From assembly GCF_963082655.1 (NCBI RefSeq), contig NC_081555.1, forward strand, positions 92,705,819-92,769,818: DNA of 64,000 nucleotides, read 5' to 3'. Of this stretch, positions 30,480 to 41,920 are shown piece after piece (the first letter of the stretch is position 1; each line of letters starts with the position of its first letter). The stretch is from Stomoxys calcitrans (lineage: Eukaryota; Arthropoda; Insecta; Diptera; Muscidae). A program made the position numbers and the translations under genes. A model generated the notes under the pieces. That model did not search any database. It worked only from the letters and a program-made list of their open reading frames with translations, and was not told the DNA's origin.

Positions 30480-31735
30480 CTCATTAACCACTTCAAATGA
30501 ATACACATACCTGTATATTGAAAATCCTTTTGGAGTCTAGTCCTCTGGACTACATTCCAACATGGTAATTAATGAAATGTTCCTAAAACACTGCATACCA
30601 TAATTTTTAAACAAAACTTAATTGTGTTGTTCATTTAAGTCTTTGCAGTGATTTACTAACCCTAATAAAACTAGCCAGCAGAGTACTTAAAGATTTTAGC
30701 AGAGCGACAAAAAATAAGATAAATACCAGAGCAAACTATGCTAGAACAACCACCTCAATGTTGTAGTTGAAATTACATTGCATGATAAATTTAACATACG
30801 CTCGGTCGGTCGGTGGTCGGTCTATGGCAGCATCAAGGAACTGAATGCTACACTCACCACAGTCAGTTGCTAATGTTCTGTGTCAGAAGGACGAGACTAT
30901 TGTAATGAACACCGACAGACCGAGACCAACACCACATAGGCTTTTACTCCTTACTTTCGAGCATTTCAAATAAACCCCTCGAGTTACTAATGAAAGGAAG
31001 GTGGCTGCAGACATTTTTTGTTAGCCATTTCCACACTGCTTCTAAAAAGTACCTCAGGTTAGTAGTTTAAAGAGTTCATCTCTTAAGCAAAATGACCAGC
31101 AAAAGAAAACCTTAAATCCAAAGAGTAGATTTGCACAAGCATCCACAAAGAGGCAAGCGGGTGAGTAAGGAAATCGAGGAAGGATGGAAATCACAAGTGC
31201 AAAGTGGGTCTAAGTGGCAAACATAAAATATATTATGTGTCATTTTCATGTCCAGCCTGGGTGCGGTACTTTAAACCAACAGACTTCTATGCAGGACAAG
31301 TGAAGAGACATTAGGGTGGGTCAACACAAAAATTCCCATAGAATTTCAATTTTGTCTGTTTGTGCTTTCTTTTTTTGGTTTTAAAATTTTTTTGAGATTC
31401 CATTGCAGGATATTATACGGCTTTGGAACATTGTTTAATGCTTTCTATTCAAAGAATAGCATAGCAAAATAAAAAACATTTAAAAGTCCGCAAAAGCGTT
31501 TTGTTGCTAGAAGCATTTGACTGGCTATCCGTATCGCGATTTTAATTTCGACCAAAAAATATCATCAGCGGACGAGGTCAAATTGATGCTGGTGCTTTAC
31601 ATACCATCCAAACTAGAAAAAGTTGAAAAGCACAGGGCTCTTTAAGACGACTTGATTCACCAGCGCAATAGACAACAAATAACATTTGTTTTTGAGGCCC
31701 CGGGTGCTACTAAGGTACTAAATTTTTAGAAATTC
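30480..31735. other. Mostly single-copy-looking DNA, no gene recognised
   Basis: No array repeat. The GGTCGGTCGGTGGTCGGTCT run at 30805-30825 is a short microsatellite. Near 31560-31700, words such as GACGACTTGATTCACCAGCG resemble the reverse complement of 61990-62025 next to the Jockey fragment, so part may be LINE-derived. No exon structure can be supported. Confidence 0.45.
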
Positions 31736-32190
31736 GAAGGGGAGGCGGACCTTCCCCCTGAGCACCATTTTCAAAACGCCAGATCTCATACATGGGTGCA
31801 CCGATTTAAGCGAAATTTTGTATGCCACTTTATGGTACCAAAAAAAAACACGAAATCAGTATAAAATGTTAGAGTCAAATAATTTGGGGGGACGCCCCAT
31901 CCCAAAACCGACCCGAACGGGCATGTTTACCGATTGGCAAAATATGGGTATCAAATGAAAGGTATTTAAGAGTAGAGTACGAACTTGGCATAAACATTTT
32001 ACCTTAAGAGTCGGGGGGCTCCCCCACCCCCAAATACAACACACAACAGGACACTTTTACCGCTTTGGGCAATATGGGTATCAAAAAAAGGTATTTTAAT
32101 GAAGAGTACAAATCTGGCATAAAAAAGGAATCCTTGGTGTCTGAGAGGTTTCTCCACCCCCCAAAACCCCCCAGCAACATATATTTAGCG
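31736..32190 (-). repeat. Z-type repeat array (reversed)
   Basis: ATATGGGTATCAAATGAAAG followed by GTATTTAAGAGTAGAGTACG at about 31945 and again in variant form near 32065 (spacing about 120) are the reverse complement of the CGAATACCTTTCATTTGA units at 50-51 and 58-60 kb. GGGGGGACGCCCCATCCCAA-like GC-rich blocks separate the units. Confidence 0.7.
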
Positions 32191-32194
32191 ATTA

Positions 32195-33035
32195 GAACAA
32201 TATAAGACTAAAACATATTACAGTCCGATTCGGTCAAAAATGAATGCTGAACATTGTAGAAGTCATTGTGTAATATTTCAGTTCCTTCGGATAAGAATTG
32301 CGCTTTGTAGAGGCTCAAGAAGCAAAATCGGTTGAAAGTAAGAATAAAATACGTCATGCAAAATTTCAGCCAAATCGGATGAGAATTGCACCATCTAGAG
32401 GCTCAAGAAGTCAAGATCCCAGATCGGTTTATATGGCAGCTATATCAGGTTATGTACCGATTTGCACCATACTTAGCACAGTTATTGGAAGTCATAACAA
32501 AACACCTCTTGCAAAATTTGAGCCGAATCGGATGAGAATTGCGTGCTCTATTGGCTCAAGAAGTCAAGATCCAAGATCGTTTTATATGACAGCTATACCA
32601 AATTATAAACCAATTTGAACAATACTTAGTACAGTTGTTGGAAGTGCTACCAAAACAACACGTGCAAAATTTTAGTCAAATCGGATAAGAATTGCGCACT
32701 CTAGAGGCTCCAGAAGTCAAGACCCAAGATCGGTTTATATGACAGCTTATATCAAAACATGGACCGATTTGGCCCATTTACAATCCCAACCACCCTAAAC
32801 TAGTAAGAAGTATTTGTGCAAAATTTCATGTGGCTAGCTTTACTCTTTCGAAAGTTAGCGTGCTTTTGACAGACAGAAGGACGGACGGACGGACAGACGG
32901 ACGGTCATGGCTAGTTCGACTTAGAATATCATGACGATCAAGAATATATATACTATATGGGGACTTAGACGAATATTTCGAGGAGTTACAAACATAATGA
33001 CGAAATTACTACTCCCATCCTATTGTGGAGGGTAT
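32195..33035 (+). mobile_element. D-type element 5
   Basis: Units with GATCGGTTTATATGGCAGCT (or a close variant) at 32424, 32578 and 32731 (spacings 154, 153). Then the GTCY microsatellite (GACGGACGGACGGACAGACG) at 32880-32905, ATATATATACTATATGGGG and TGGAGGGTATAATG at 33027. The left hairpin end is missing; a Z-type array lies there instead. Confidence 0.65.
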
Positions 33036-33039
33036 AATG

Positions 33040-33295
33040 AAAGGTAATTGGCAGTTAAATAAGAATATATTATTAAAAATTGGGTCCAAGTACCTAAGGA
33101 GCTGTCCCAAGCCCAAAACCGCCAAAGTACCGCCAAAAATCCAAAGAACACTGTCGGAGACTCAAATGAAAGGTTTTCGGGAGCAGAATGTGAATATGGT
33201 GTCAAAAATTTGATCCAAATACCTAAGGCGTCGCCCAAGAGTACCGGCCAATATAAAAAGTGAACCGATATAGGACTCCAATAAACAGAGTATGA
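33040..33295 (-). repeat. Z-type repeat fragment (reversed)
   Basis: GGGTCCAAGTACCTAAGGAG, GACTCAAATGAAAGGTTTTC and TTTGATCCAAATACCTAAGG resemble reversed Z units. Two units are visible. Confidence 0.55.
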
Positions 33296-33304
33296 ACAAG
33301 AATT

Positions 33305-34255
33305 AAAAAGAAGTTAAGTTCGGCCGGGCCGAAATTTGCATACCCACCACCTCGGGTATATATTTAAACCACTTTTCGTCATAATCCGGTGACAAATGCA
33401 TAATTTATGCCCCCATAGTAGCTATATTGGAATATGGTCCATGTGGACCAAATTCGGGACGGGCATTGAGTGGTCAATAAGTACAAGTCATTGATTTTGT
33501 GACACAACTCACTGCCCCACATTTCGGCGAAATCGGACAATAAAGGCGCCTATTATGGGCCCAGGGCCTTAATTTGAGAGATCGGTCTATATGGCAGCTA
33601 TACCCATATCTGAAACGATATTTCCCAAATTTCATCGAAATCGGACAATAAATACGCCTTTTATGGGCTCAAGACCATAAATCGAGAGATCGGTTTCTAA
33701 GGCAGCTATATCTAAATCTGGACCAATCTACGCCAAATTGAAGAATAATGTCACAGGGCCTAACACAACTCACTGCCAAAATGTTAGCAAAATCGGACAA
33801 CAAATGGGCCTTTTATAGGCCCTTGACCTTAAATCGTAAGATCGGTCTATATGGCAGCTATAACCAAATCTGAACCGATCGGGGCCAAATTGAAGAAGGA
33901 TTTCGAGTGGCCCGGATATTAAATATGGCTTTGATGGGCCTAAGACCTCAAATGGGCGGATCGGTCTATATGGAGGCTATATCAAGATAAAGTCCGACAT
34001 AGCCCATCTTCGAACTTAACCTGTTTATGGACAAAAAAAAAACTTAAATCTATGCAAAGTTTCAGCTCAATGTCGCCGTTTTTAAAGACTGTAGCGTGAT
34101 TTCAACAGACAGACGGACGGACATGGCTATATCGTCTTAGATTTTTACCACGATCAAGAAAATATAAACTTTATAGGGTCAAAAATTGATATTTCGATGT
34201 GTTGCAAGCGGAATGACAAAATGAATAAACCCCCATCATTCGGTGGTGGGTATAA
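33305..34255 (+). mobile_element. D-type element 6, both ends present
   Basis: Left: AAGTTCGGCCGGGCCGAAAT (hairpin) then GCATACCCACCACCTCGGGT. Units with GATCGGTCTATATGGCAGCT (or variants) at 33583, 33691, 33843 and 33962 (108, 152, 119; two shortened). Right: GACAGACGGACGGACATGGC, TCGATGTGTTGCAAGCGGAA, GGTGGTGGGTATAAACA. This is the best short model for the whole element, about 950 bp. Confidence 0.7.
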
Positions 34256-34473
34256 ACAAATACAAAGCCGGTCCGAATCTTGAGAATTCACCACCATGGA
34301 TTATGCTAAAATATGGGAGCCATATCTGATTAAAGATCGATTTGGACCGTACTTGGCGCAGTTGTTGAGAGTTATAACTCAAAATTTCAGCCAAATGACA
34401 TAAATTGCGGCTTGTAAGGGCTCAATAAATCACATCGGAAAATCGGTTTGTATGGGAGCTATATAAGGTTATA

Positions 34474-34705
34474 CAGGGTGGCTGATGAATATTGCTACAA
34501 TGATGAATATTGCTACATTTTTTTTTCGGTGTATGGAATACATTTTTCTTTTATTCATGTTAAATTAAATTATTAAATTAATTATTAAATTATTATTAAT
34601 TAAATTAATTAATTAATTAATTAAATTAATTATTAAATTATTATTATTAAATAGAAAAAAAGTTATTACATTTTTTTTTGGTAGCGGCTTTCATCAGCCA
34701 CCCTG
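34474..34705. mobile_element. MITE-2, TA target, AT-rich core
   Basis: Left terminus CAGGGTGGCTGATGAA at 34474, right terminus TTCATCAGCCACCCTG ending at 34705: a perfect 16-bp inverted repeat. TA lies on both sides (34472-34473, 34706-34707). The core is ATTAAATTAATTATTAA-like. Removing 34474-34707 restores the D unit GCTATATAAGGTTATA + GATCGATTTGGAC. Confidence 0.92.
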
Positions 34706-34954
34706 TAGATCGATTTGGACTGTACTTGGCACATTTGTTGAAAGAACACAATGTTCAAAATTTCAGCCAAATCGGACTAAAATAGCGGCTTCCAGGGTCT
34801 CAATAAGTCAAATCGTTAGATCGGTTTTTATGGGAGCTATACCATACCTATATGGCCCATTTGCAATCTCCTACCCCCTACAACAATATAAAGTATCTGT
34901 GCATAATTTCAAGCTTCTAGCTTTACGCGTTCAACCGCTATCATGATTTCGACG

Positions 34955-35152
34955 AACGGACGGATGGACGGACGGACGGATGGACGGACGGATGGACGGA
35001 CGGACGGATGGACGGACGGATGGACGGACGGACGGATGGACGGACGGATGGACGGACGGATGGACGGACGGACGGATGGACGGACGGATGGACGGACGGA
35101 TGGGCGGACGGATGGACGGACGGATGGACGGACGGAAGGATGGATGGACGGA
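34955..35152 (+). repeat. GGAC/GGAT minisatellite
   Basis: Runs of GGACGGACGGAT and GGACGGAT alternate for nearly 200 bp. On both strands this leaves long meaningless frames ([10 protein letters not shown] or [10 protein letters not shown]), which are not genes. It is an expansion of the GTCY tract found in every complete D element. Confidence 0.95.
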
Positions 35153-35169
35153 CATTATTTTGGTACAAA

Positions 35170-36280
35170 TTTAATTTTTATACCCTGCACCACGCTATGA
35201 AGGAGAAGAGCTAGATACATCGATAAGTATACGGATCGTGTTAGAATCACTTCCTGATTCGACTAAGGTATGTCCGTCTGTCCGACTGTCCGTCTGTCCA
35301 TCTGTCTGTCTGTCCATATATTCTTGTAATCAAGGTACAGGTCGCATTTGTTGTCCGATTTTCACAAAATTTTGCATAAGTGTCTTGCTTCGTCCAAGGA
35401 CGAACGCTATTGATTTTGAAAAAAAATCGGTCCAGATTTAGATATAGCTTCCATATATATCTTTCATCCAATATGACATTATAAAGCTATAGGAGCCGCA
35501 ATTTTGGTGCAATCTTTACCAAATTTGGCATGAAATGTTTCGTGTGACGTCCCAATATGTGTGCAAAATTTCACCTAAATCGGTTCAGATTTAGATATAG
35601 CTCCCATATATAACTTTCGCCCGTTTTGACCTATTAAGGCTGTAGAAGGCACAATTTTGGTCCGATCTTTACAAAATTTGGTACGAAGTGCTTTTTGTGA
35701 CGTCCCAATATGTGTGCGAAATTTCATCATAATCGGATCAGATTTATATTTAGCGCCCATGTATATCTTTCATCCGATGTGCCCGTCTAAAGCTGTAGTA
35801 GCCACAATTTTGGTCCCATCCTTACAAAATTTGGCATTTAGCGTTTTATTCAACGTTCTCATATGTGTGCAAAGTTCCATAAAAATCGGTCCAGATTTAG
35901 ATATAGCTTTCATATATATTTTTCATCCGATATGGCCTTTTAAAGGCTGTGGAAGCCACAAATTTAGTCCGTTCTCTACAAAATTTTTCATGAGATGGTT
36001 TAATTGGCATCTTAATCGTATGCAAAATTTCATCAAAATCGCTACACCTCCCATATATATCTTTTATGCGTTTCGACTTTTAAGGCTGTAGAAGCCACAA
36101 TTTTCGAACCATCGTAAGAAAATCGTATAAGGTTCTATTCGATATTTCAATAGGTATGCAAAATAACGGTCTGACTAAATTTGGATACAAGTGCTATCTA
36201 TTAAAAGTATTACGTCTATTCGGTGGTGTTGGGTATTATATAGTCGGCTCCGCCCGACTTTTGCCTATCCCTACTGGTTT
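35170..36280 (-). mobile_element. D-type element 8, reversed, distinct subfamily
   Basis: Begins TTTTTATACCCTGCACCACG, then GTCCGTCTGTCCGACTGTCC (GTCY) at 35270-35310. Units with ATCGGTTCAGATTTAGATAT (or variants) at 35428, 35581, 35734 and 35887: spacing 153 three times. Ends GGGTATTATATAGTCGGCTC, GCCCGACTTTTGCC, CCCTACTGGTTTTAAG. The hairpin sequence differs from the TTCGGCCCGGCCGAA type but has the same position. The 144-codon frame at 35657-36091 is array read-through. Confidence 0.65.
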
Positions 36281-37390
36281 TAAGTTTCTTTGAGAATAAA
36301 ATTTTGCCCTTGTACGAAGGTTTCAACAGAAATGTTCATCACTCCACCCCAATGGCTATCCTTTTTGGTATGTAATCACCTACATGTGGTACTTGAAAGA
36401 GCAATAAAAATACAAAATTCATTTCGTTTAAAGTCTACTCGTTATACATTCGTTGAGGCCATTCCATTTCATCCGGAACATGAAAAATGACCAACCAAAG
36501 GACATTTTAGCTGCAAAACTAAAGTTATGCCGAAACATTATGTCTAAGTACACAGACAGTCATGTACTGAAAAAATCCATATATCTGTGTAGTTTAGCTG
36601 CCCTAGGAACTCTAAATCAAAAGGTTATGCGTTTGCTGTAGTTTGTGATATATGGGGCAAAAAAAGAAGTGTTCTTGTAAATTCTATTACAATTTTGGCC
36701 CATTTCTTTAAGGATATGTAAATAGGTGGAAATGGTTTTCTGTATTTGACATCTTCTATGACAATTCGAGTTCAGTTGTAGGTGAATCAAGTTTTGCATT
36801 TAAATGTCTTCCAGTCAAGTTATGTGAAGGCTGTACTTTTAATGTCCAATATATGTTAAAACTTTTAAATAATTGTCATTTGGATGGAATGAAACCATTG
36901 AGATATGTATGGGAGTAAAACATTTATTAAATTTGTTGTTATTGTTGTAATTCTTAAAGCTTATAAATGTTGTGCACTATCTTGGCCTGGAGTGGTTACT
37001 TTGCAGCCTACGAAAATAAAATGTTGCCCAAGTTTAGTTGAGCATAAAACTTTGGATTTGACATGTTGAGGCTCTACACTCAGAAAAATGGTGTGCATAA
37101 AATAAAGTTAAACACTTATTCCAAATAAGTTAGCAAATTTTAATCTGGTTTTTTAAACACGTTGTTTGCCAGTCACATAATAATCGCGTGATTAAAAACT
37201 TTGAGTATCACACACTACAAGAACGTTCGATTTGTGACTTCACTTAGATCCATGTTAACAAAAACCTGAATTAAATGTCTTTAGAAGCCTTTGAAGGTTT
37301 ATTATTGCTGAAACAAATTCTTATTTAAACAGGAAAATTCGCCTTTTACATTTTCCTCTATTTACCTGGGCTGTGCTCTTATGCTTCATG
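36281..37390. other. No gene recognised
   Basis: About 1.1 kb without array units. ACACTCAGAAAAATGGTG at 37077 resembles DNA-transposon termini common in flies, but no partner end was identified nearby. Short frames have no recognisable domain. Confidence 0.45.
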
Positions 37391-37920
37391 CGCATGTGCC
37401 GTCAACAAAAAGGCGTCAGCAACACACTCACACAGATAACAGCTGAAAACTATGCAAACCATTCCCGTGAAGCGCATGTGTCGTCAACAAAAAGGCGTCA
37501 GCCACACACTCACACAGATAACAGCTGAAAACCATGCAAACCATTCCCGTGAAGAGCATGTGCCGCCAACAAAAAGGCGTCGGCCACACACACATACAGG
37601 TAACAACTGAAAACCATGCAAACCATTCCCGTGAAGCACATGTGCCGCCGACAAAAAGGCGTCAGCAACACACACACAGATAACAGCTGAAAACCATGTA
37701 AACAATTCCCGTGACACACAAACATATGAAAACGCTTAGTCTGAATGCACGCATTTTCAAGAAAGATAGGGGATATGTGCCGCCGACAAAAAGGCGTCAG
37801 CCACACACACACACAGATAACAGCTGAAAACCATACAAACAATTCCCATGACACACAAACATATGAAAACGCTTAGTCTGAATGCACGCATTTTCAAGAA
37901 AGGTAGTGGACGGTAGCAAG
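37391..37920. repeat. 82-bp minisatellite with a second-order unit
   Basis: CATGTGCCGTCAACAAAAAG (or a close variant) starts at 37393, 37475, 37557 and 37639 (82 bp each) and, after an extra segment, at about 37773. The extra segment (ACATATGAAAACGCTTAGTC and GCACGCATTTTCAAGAAAG) occurs at about 37720-37765 and again at 37859-37905. Each unit contains CACACACTCACACAG-type runs. Overlapping minus-strand frames reading WFSAVICVC are repeat read-through. Confidence 0.85.
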
Positions 37921-37944
37921 AAAACAAAAAACTGCACAGATAAT

Positions 37945-38625
37945 AAATAAAACCAGTAAGAGCTAAGTTCGACCGGGCCGAATCTTATATACCTTCCACC
38001 ATGAATCCCATTTGTCGAGTTCTTTGCGCGGTATCTCTGTGTAGGCAAACAAAGAATAATGGATTCGAATTGTTATCACATTGGAGCTATATCAAGTTAT
38101 TGAGTAATTGGGAGCATAAATGGATTGAATGTTGAAGACCATTGTAGTAGTCATTGGTTAATATTTCAGTCCATTCGGGCTCAAGAAAGCATAATCGGGA
38201 TATGTATGGAGCTGTATCACTCTAAAGACCGATTAAGACCATATTGAACATGTATATTGAAGGTAATAGGAGAAGCCGAAGCGCACTCTAGTGGCTCAAG
38301 AAGTCAAGATCACAGATACCAAAAGACCACGTCCAAATTTTCAGCTAAATCGGATAAGAATTGCGCCCTCTAGATGCTCAAGAAGTCAAGACCCCAGATC
38401 GGTATATATGGCAGCTACATGAAAACATGGAGCAATTTAGACTATTACAATCCCAACCGGCCTACATTTACATAGCTATACTCCTTCGACAGACGGACGG
38501 ACACGGCTAGATCGACCTAAGGTGTAATGAAGATCAATAATATATACACTTTATGGGGTGTTGGACCCATATTTCGAAGTATTACTAACGGAATGACGAA
38601 ATTAGTATGGTGGAGGGTATAATTA
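37945..38625 (+). mobile_element. D-type element 9
   Basis: Left: AACCAGTAAGAGCTAAGTTC, GACCGGGCCGAATCTTATAT, ACCTTCCACCATGAATCCC. Units have AAGTCAAGACCCCAGATCGG and TATATATGGCAGCTACATG. Right: GACAGACGGACGGACACGGC, GTATGGTGGAGGGTATAAT. The array is short and decayed. LINE-B3 begins at its right edge. Confidence 0.6.
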
Positions 38626-39158
38626 TGAAAGGTAGGGAAGAGTTTTCCCATCGGATACCTGAGATGAACCTTGAAGTCGAGTGCGACGCACTGCTGCCAT
38701 CGGCACAGTCTTGGATTGACGGAACCCTAGTATTGCCATCTGGAAGATCATGTTACATGGATGGATCAAAGCTAGAGGACAGAGTGGGCCTGGGGGTTTA
38801 CACTGAGAACCCAGGGACTGAGATCTGTTTTAGACTGCCTGACCATAATACGGTCTTGCAGGCGGAGATTAGGGCGATCACGGAAGGCATGGAGTGTTGT
38901 AGTGCTAACGCGAGGACGTCGAGTGTGAACATCTTTACATACAGTAAACAGGCCATAAGGTCAATAACAACCAGGACGGTAAGGTCACGAACAGTCTTGC
39001 AGTGTAAGAAGGAGATTAAAGCCTTTTCTAAGGATGGCAAAATCCATAACGGAGTAAGGGGAAATGAAAGGGCAGACGATATGGTGGTGAAGTCCAGAGG
39101 ACTGCCGTCAATAAACTTGGTTAACCGAAGCCTTTCGGGTCGACGCACACCGAGTTAA
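38607..39158 (+). pseudogene. LINE-B3 RNase H domain
   Basis: A 183-residue frame: VECDALLPSAQSWIDGTLVL, CYMDGSKLEDRVGLGVY (block 1), NTVLQAEIRAITEG (block 2, Glu kept), NIFTYSKQAIRSI (block 3, Asp replaced by Tyr), VRGNERADDMVVKSRG (block 4 with Asp; the usual WV.GH before it is deleted at 39046). Two defects disable it: the replaced catalytic aspartate and loss of the histidine block. Ends in frame shift at 39158. Confidence 0.85.
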
Positions 39159-39665
39159 GGGAGTGGGCTACGAATGCGCATGACACATTGTGGAACAGCG
39201 AATGGCGAAAATCCTATGGGGTAATCCAGATCGTGAAAAGACGAGGCTGTTACTGAAAGAAAGCAAGAAGGAGGTCAGTATTAGCTATTGGTATCATAAC
39301 GGGACACATGGGACTACAAGCTCACTTATGTTAAATCGGTGCGGCAAGTGATAGCATGTGTAGGGTATGAGGGGAAAGATGATGAGACGTTGGAGCATTT
39401 CCTTTGCCATTGCCCGGCTTTCGCGTCCAACAGATATCGGTACTTAGGTGGAGACACAATATCAGACATGAACCAAGTTAGGGGAGTGGCATTGAAAACA
39501 ATTAAGGATTTTGAGAGTAGCACGGAATTCCTAACTTAAAACTTTTCTTTTTAGAGGTTACTTTCTAGTTTTTAGAGCGCACAACAAGCCGATTACTGGC
39601 TTAGGCGTATGTCCATAGTGGTGTGGGGCGGATTAATATCTGCACCCTCTTTTCGACCTAACCTA
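38626..39665 (+). mobile_element. LINE-B copy 3: RNase H, zinc-like tail and 3' end
   Basis: 5'-truncated copy starting just before RNase H and ending at the 3' UTR GCACCCTCTTTTCGACCTAA + CCTAACC. The truncation point corresponds to about 43020 in copy 4 (reverse strand). It abuts D element 9 at its 5' side. Confidence 0.85.
39339..39539 (+). pseudogene. LINE-B3 C-terminal tail
   Basis: CVGYEGKDDETLEHFLCHCP is the counterpart of CRACGEDDKTLKHFLCFCP, with the first cysteine pair damaged. It continues ASNRYRYLGGDTISDMNQVR and FESSTEFLT, stop. Followed by the LINE-B 3' UTR. Confidence 0.75.
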
Positions 39666-41095
39666 ACCTCTACAATTAAATGAATTATTTCAAGAACATT
39701 GGTTAAATCTGAACGGCATTGAAGCCGAGTTTTTGCAAAATTTTGTTCAGATGTATTACCACACAGTAAATATTTCGGATATTTTATTCCAACTATCTTT
39801 AGTTCAAAAAATCTCTTTTAGTTCAAAATATCTCTCAAGATTATTCATCATATGCACTGAATTAAATAAATATTTCGGATATTTTACTCAAACTATTTTT
39901 AGTTAAAAAAAATCTCTTTTAGTTCGAAATATCTCTCAAGATTGTTCATCATATGCACTGAACTGAGAATAATTTAATTTAATTTATTTAACGTTGAACC
40001 ATAGAGAAGTTCATTTGATGTAATTATATTTTAGATCTACATTATTTAAAAACGAATAAAAATTTCCTTAGACTTATATGAAGTTCAACTTTATTCGAAA
40101 GTAGTTTATTGTAACTCAACCATTGGGTCACTTTTTGAGTGTATAGTGCGCCGTTACCTTCCTATTTTCCATCATGATAAAGCTGCAATATAAACAGATT
40201 TTCTAATTTGACTTCTTGAACCGCTAAAGAGCGCAATTATTATCCGATTTAGCTTAATTTTGGACGTAATATTTAGTTATGACTTTTACCTGCCATGGTC
40301 CACATTGGTCCATAACATGGCGTAGCTGCTACTTATTTGATAAAAATCATTGAAACAACTTGTCATATGATACCCATTTTTGAGAGTATATGAGTTTCGA
40401 CTAAGCTCAACACACGTCTACTTGACTTCACATGCCCCCTTACTCCTAGTTTTAACATTCCCCAAAATTGGCATACACTGAAGCCGGCTAATGAAAATCC
40501 ATTTTAGTCGGCAAACAAGTTTGCCATATTCCTACATTTATTTGTAATTGATTCGCCTTATACCAACTACCCCACGTCGCCCCCCATCAAAATTTCCTCC
40601 TCTTGGGTAAATACACAATCAACTGTCTGACAAATTTGAATTCACTAAATTTCCGCCTGACAGCAGCAGACGACAACATCAATGCCAATTGGACAAATAT
40701 TTATTCCTTGGAGAGTAGAGGGCGAGTTGCTCTAAAGCAATAAAGACGCTTACAGTTGTTTTTTTTTTTTTTTTGTTATTTATTAAACAAATTGCTGTCC
40801 TTGCGGAGGATTATATTTTATTTTGAATATTGGGAACTGTTAATGCTCAAGTGAGTTTGGCAAAATGACAAAAAAATAAACATGGGTTTGTTGATGTTTT
40901 CATGCCAATAGAAAGAAACCCCAGAGCATATTAGCTGGAGAGGGGAGAATTAAATTGAAATGGTAAAAAACTAAGTGTTTAGTTCAAGGTTTATGAACTT
41001 ATTTTTTTGTTTTTAAACAAATTTAAGAAATTTGGCTTGTTTTATCTTGAAATGCTTAAAGACGGTCTTTCATGAAAATCTCAGTGCACACAGCA
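39666..41095. other. AT-rich stretch with a 100-bp duplication, no gene
   Basis: Contains a tandem duplication of about 100 bp (AAATATTTCGGATATTTTA at 39768 and 39868), a short D-like fragment (CTTCTTGAACCGCTAAAGAG, 40170-40350), and a T run at 40759-40776. No protein motif recognised. Confidence 0.5.
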
Positions 41096-41099
41096 GGTG

Positions 41100-41920
41100 T
41101 TTTTATATCCTACACCACTACTGTGGTACAGGGCAATGCATTTGTAACACCCAGAAGGAAGAGAAACAGACCCATTAATAAATATACCGATCGACTCCAA
41201 ATCACTTTCTGATTCGATTTAGCTATGTCCTTCTGTCTGTCCATGTTAATTTGGACTTATATTGCAATTATAAAGTCACTTGTCAACCTATTCCCTTGAA
41301 ATGATAGAAATCGGTTCAGAATTAGATATAAAGAGTAATTTTTATACCCCCACCATAGGATGGGGCTGTACTTATCTAGTAATTCCGTTTGCAACACCTC
41401 GAAATATTCGTCTAAGAGACCATTAAGTATATACATTCTTGATCGTCTCGACGTTCTGATACGAAATAGCCATGTCCGTCCGACCGCCCGTCTGTCGAAA
41501 TCCCGATAGCGGTCGAACGCGTAAAGCTGGCCGCTTTAAATTTTGCACAGATACTCAATATTGATGTAGGCCGTTGGAGATTGCGAATGGGTCATACCGG
41601 TTCAGATCTAGATATAGCTCCCATTTAAATCAATCTCCCGTTTTGACTTCTTGAGCCATTACAATCCGCAATTTTTGTCCGATTGAGCTGACATTTTGCA
41701 CGTGGTGTTCCGTTGTGATTTCCAACAACTGTGCTAAGTATGGTCCGGATCGGTTTATAACCTGAAAAACTCCCACATAAACCGATCTTCCGATTTGACG
41801 TCTGGAGACTTTACAAGCCGCAATTTTGGTCCAATTTGGCTGAAATTTTGCTGAACAACATTGAACTACAAACCCAAAATTTTGGATAGCCATTGGCAAA
41901 TGTTGGGGGTTTTAACCAGG
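41100..41920 (-). mobile_element. Two truncated D-type elements (10 and 11)
   Basis: 41102-41340: TTTTATATCCTACACCACTA and CTTCTGTCTGTCCATG, the start of an element-8-like copy. 41340-41920: TTTTTATACCCCCACCATAG, CGTTTGCAACACCTCGAAAT, GTCCGTCCGACCGCCCGTCT, then units with CGGTTCAGATCTAGATATAG at 41598 and CGGTTTATAACC at 41751: spacing 153. Neither copy keeps the hairpin end. Confidence 0.6.

Larger units (their letters stand above)
34256..35165 (+). mobile_element. D-type element 7, contains a MITE and an expanded microsatellite
   Basis: Starts immediately after element 6 with GCCGGTCCGAATCTTGAGAA and CACCACCATGGATTATGC. Units carry ATCGGTTTGTATGGGAGCTA. A MITE interrupts a unit at 34474-34705. 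The GTCY tract is expanded to nearly 200 bp (34955-35152). It runs directly into element 8, which is in the opposite orientation. Confidence 0.65.

Noticed and set aside
30805..30905. Core promoter with an Inr-like TCAGTT near 30872
   Set aside because: The downstream element is not at the right distance and no transcript unit can be proposed.
34931..35214. Several frames of 64-85 codons rich in DGRTDGR or SVHPSVHPS on both strands
   Set aside because: They are translations of the GGAC/GGAT minisatellite; all frames are open because the repeat has no stop codons.
37484..38048. Minus-strand cysteine-rich membrane-like frames (WFSAVICVC repeats)
   Set aside because: They are read-through of the 82-bp minisatellite, with the same residues repeating at each unit.
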